Part shown: one piece after another, positions 58,468 to 59,770 of the stretch
How the letters are laid out: every line of letters begins with the position of its first letter
Numbering within the stretch: the first letter of the stretch is position 1
Origin: a virus
Virus record (IMG/VR): IMGVR_UViG_3300042691_021558
Coordinates: 1-59,770 of that record
Length of the DNA stretch: 59,770 nucleotides
Reading direction: 5' to 3' (one strand)
Notes under the pieces: model-generated
Database searches by the model: none
Told to the model about the DNA's origin: nothing
What the model saw: the letters and a program-made list of their open reading frames with translations, nothing else
Translations under genes and position numbers: made by a program

Positions 58468-59636
58468 TATTTTTGTCCTTTTAATAAATGGGCACAATAT
58501 TCTGCTTCGTGCCAAACGTTAATTTCTTGTGTGATATCATTTGCGATAATATATGCTTCCATTTGTCGTCCAATATCCGATATCTTTGCAAAGTTATATT
58601 TCTGCCCCCAATCTTTGCATACTATTTCTAACACATCAATTGCATTAGTCACATCAAATGGTCTATATAAACGATTCTCTGGAATAAATTCTGGGAATGA
58701 TCTGAAATTTGGAAATACTACATCACAACCAAATGCGGTGGATTCTAATACGGTCCAAGACACATAATCTTGCAAGGATGAATTGAATTGCAATTTTGCA
58801 GTTGCTAATTCTCGATAATATTCTTCTTTGGTAAGATTGCTTAGCAGTCGGAATCTAGGTTGTTCTGCTGCTAAGGCTTCCATTGCGTCAATAACACCAG
58901 GTAGCATTGACTTGAATGACTTACCTGAGGTTGTTACATTCCAAACATACTCTTTGTTCCGTTCCAGGAACTGTTTTGCTACTTCAAGCATAAAGAACGG
59001 ATTCTTTTCTTTGTCTAGACGGCTTGAATATACTACTTTGTTTTCGCGTGGGGCAAACCAATCAAATCCAGGCAATTTTGCATGTGTCATATCTAAATGC
59101 AATGGCAATGATACAACATGTATTGGTGCTTCAAATCCTGCTTGTCGTAATTGATCTCGGTGAATTGTGGAACCTACAAAGATTCCTGTCATTCGCGTAT
59201 CAAGGCCCAATTCAAACCCTCGCATCCATTTACGCATTGGCCAAGTAAAATCATATTCGTCTACACTTTGTGCATGTAGCATTGCATAAATTTTAATGTT
59301 GATACCGTAAAGATCCAATGCATATAATATTGACTCGATTCCTGGGTGCCAATAATCTTGCAAGAAGATGATGTCACCATCTTTGACTTGGTCTGTATTC
59401 AACATGTCCAAGAACGTGCTGCATTGTGACATTGCAAATTTACCTCTGCCCACTGCATCTAATACTGCACCTACCTTAATTTGTTGATCAGGATCAAACT
59501 CTCCTGCAACATCAATAAATTTTAATTGACCTGCGGCTTCATATGGAGCAAAGGTTGCTGGCATCCATTCCTTACTCAACTGGTAAGTATAACGAGCTTT
59601 AAGTGGCTCTAATCCAAAATAAAATAAGTTTCTCAT
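58467..59636 (-). CDS. GT4-like glycosyltransferase between QueD-like and DpdA genes, 389 aa
   Basis: GT-B enzyme: MRNLFYFGLEPLKARYTYQL, YAMLHAQSVDEYDF, VVYSSRLDKEKNPFFMLEVA and TVLESTAFGCDVVFPNFRSF (donor-binding). No DNA-binding domain visible. It overlaps both modification genes (ATGA with QueD-like, TAATG with dpdA), which suggests, but does not prove, that it glycosylates a modified base or a virion molecule in the same pathway. Confidence 0.8.
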   Translation of the reverse strand: MRNLFYFGLEPLKARYTYQLSKEWMPATFAPYEAAGQLKFIDVAGEFDPDQQIKVGAVLDAVGRGKFAMSQCSTFLDMLNTDQVKDGDIIFLQDYWHPGIESILYALDLYGINIKIYAMLHAQSVDEYDFTWPMRKWMRGFELGLDTRMTGIFVGSTIHRDQLRQAGFEAPIHVVSLPLHLDMTHAKLPGFDWFAPRENKVVYSSRLDKEKNPFFMLEVAKQFLERNKEYVWNVTTSGKSFKSMLPGVIDAMEALAAEQPRFRLLSNLTKEEYYRELATAKLQFNSSLQDYVSWTVLESTAFGCDVVFPNFRSFPEFIPENRLYRPFDVTNAIDVLEIVCKDWGQKYNFAKISDIGRQMEAYIIANDITQEINVWHEAEYCAHLLKGQK

Positions 59637-59770
59637 CTTTCTATAATTGCTCCGTTTTCATTATCTTCCCAAACTTCTACTTTATATAATGCAGGAAAAA
59701 ATTCTAACAACCATTCTCCAATATCCTCACAACTCATTCTACCAAACTCTAATATGTTTGTTTCAGAACT
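59633..59770 (-). CDS. 3' part of QueD-like 6-carboxytetrahydropterin synthase (partial)
   Basis: Only the last 45 codons are present; the gene continues past the right edge. Sequence FGRMSCEDIGEWLLEFFPAL, then YKVEVWEDNENGAIIER, matches the C-terminus of the QueD/PTPS family: (T/S)-x-E-x-(I/L)-(A/G)-x-(W/L)-(L/I) helix followed by the E-(T/D)-x-x-x-G-A strand. QueD makes the carboxytetrahydropterin precursor of preQ0. The overlap with the GT gene (ATGA) links it to DpdA. Named from partial sequence only. Confidence 0.6.
   Translation of the reverse strand, partial: SSETNILEFGRMSCEDIGEWLLEFFPALYKVEVWEDNENGAIIER

Overview
The window looks like part of a large tailed phage genome (T4-like replication genes, Caudoviricetes) that infects a Bacteroidota, probably flavobacteria-like, host. 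The T4-like side rests on a sliding clamp (gp45-like), clamp-loader large and small subunits (gp44- and gp62-like), dUTPase, thymidylate synthase, a tRNA cluster, a lysis cassette and virion-type genes. The host assignment rests on two secreted proteins with C-terminal signals of the Bacteroidota type IX secretion system (T9SS): one type B (gliding-motility CTD) and one type A. Essentially every protein gene is on the minus strand, packed with ATGA, TAATG or TTGA stop/start overlaps, so transcription runs from high to low coordinates.

Layout, low to high coordinate. 1-5.6 kb: small unknown genes, a lytic transglycosylase and two calcineurin-like phosphoesterases. 5.6-9 kb: a 660-aa T9SS type B surface protein, a structured RNA region between two terminators, and a coiled-coil protein. 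9-10 kb: tRNA-Trp, two tRNA-Leu, tRNA-Glu, and a 138-nt tRNA-like RNA with an oversized middle. 10.2-12.3 kb: acyl-CoA thioesterase, GNAT acetyltransferase, an ABC-type membrane domain without its ATPase, and a cysteine-peptidase-like protein. 12.3-16.8 kb: thyA with a duplicated 3' end, small genes and full-length GroEL. 16.8-20.2 kb: a vWA/HExxH protein and its MoxR/CobS-type AAA+ partner. 20.3-21.4 kb: the T9SS type A protein. 21.4-30.8 kb: virion-type and accessory genes (fibre-like protein, small holin-like protein, HNH nuclease, ClpS adaptor, nucleotidyltransferase-LETM1-like fusion, 837-aa protein). Several of these begin with a short (L/I)xE sequence like a prohead-protease propeptide. 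30.9-35.8 kb: a lysis cassette (GH24 lysozyme, peptidoglycan-binding/L,D-transpeptidase-like enzyme, holin) continuing directly into a sensor histidine kinase and a response regulator. 35.9-51.7 kb: a roughly 16-kb glycan island with two sugar-nucleotide dehydrogenase/epimerase genes, an RmlD-like reductase, an RfbH-type iron-sulfur dehydratase, about a dozen glycosyltransferases and two methyltransferases. 51.7-57.2 kb: SLOG protein, Cas4/RecB-like nuclease and replication genes. 57.2-59.8 kb: a DpdA-like transglycosylase, a glycosyltransferase and the 3' end of a QueD-like gene, which together point to 7-deazaguanine DNA modification.

The most unusual systems are (1) the two-component sensor system fused into the lysis operon, (2) phage cargo for the host's T9SS, (3) the QueD-glycosyltransferase-DpdA triplet, and (4) the large glycan island with a shared ELPKLQKI peptide linking two glycosyltransferases. 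All functions are read from sequence motifs and gene order. No database search was run.
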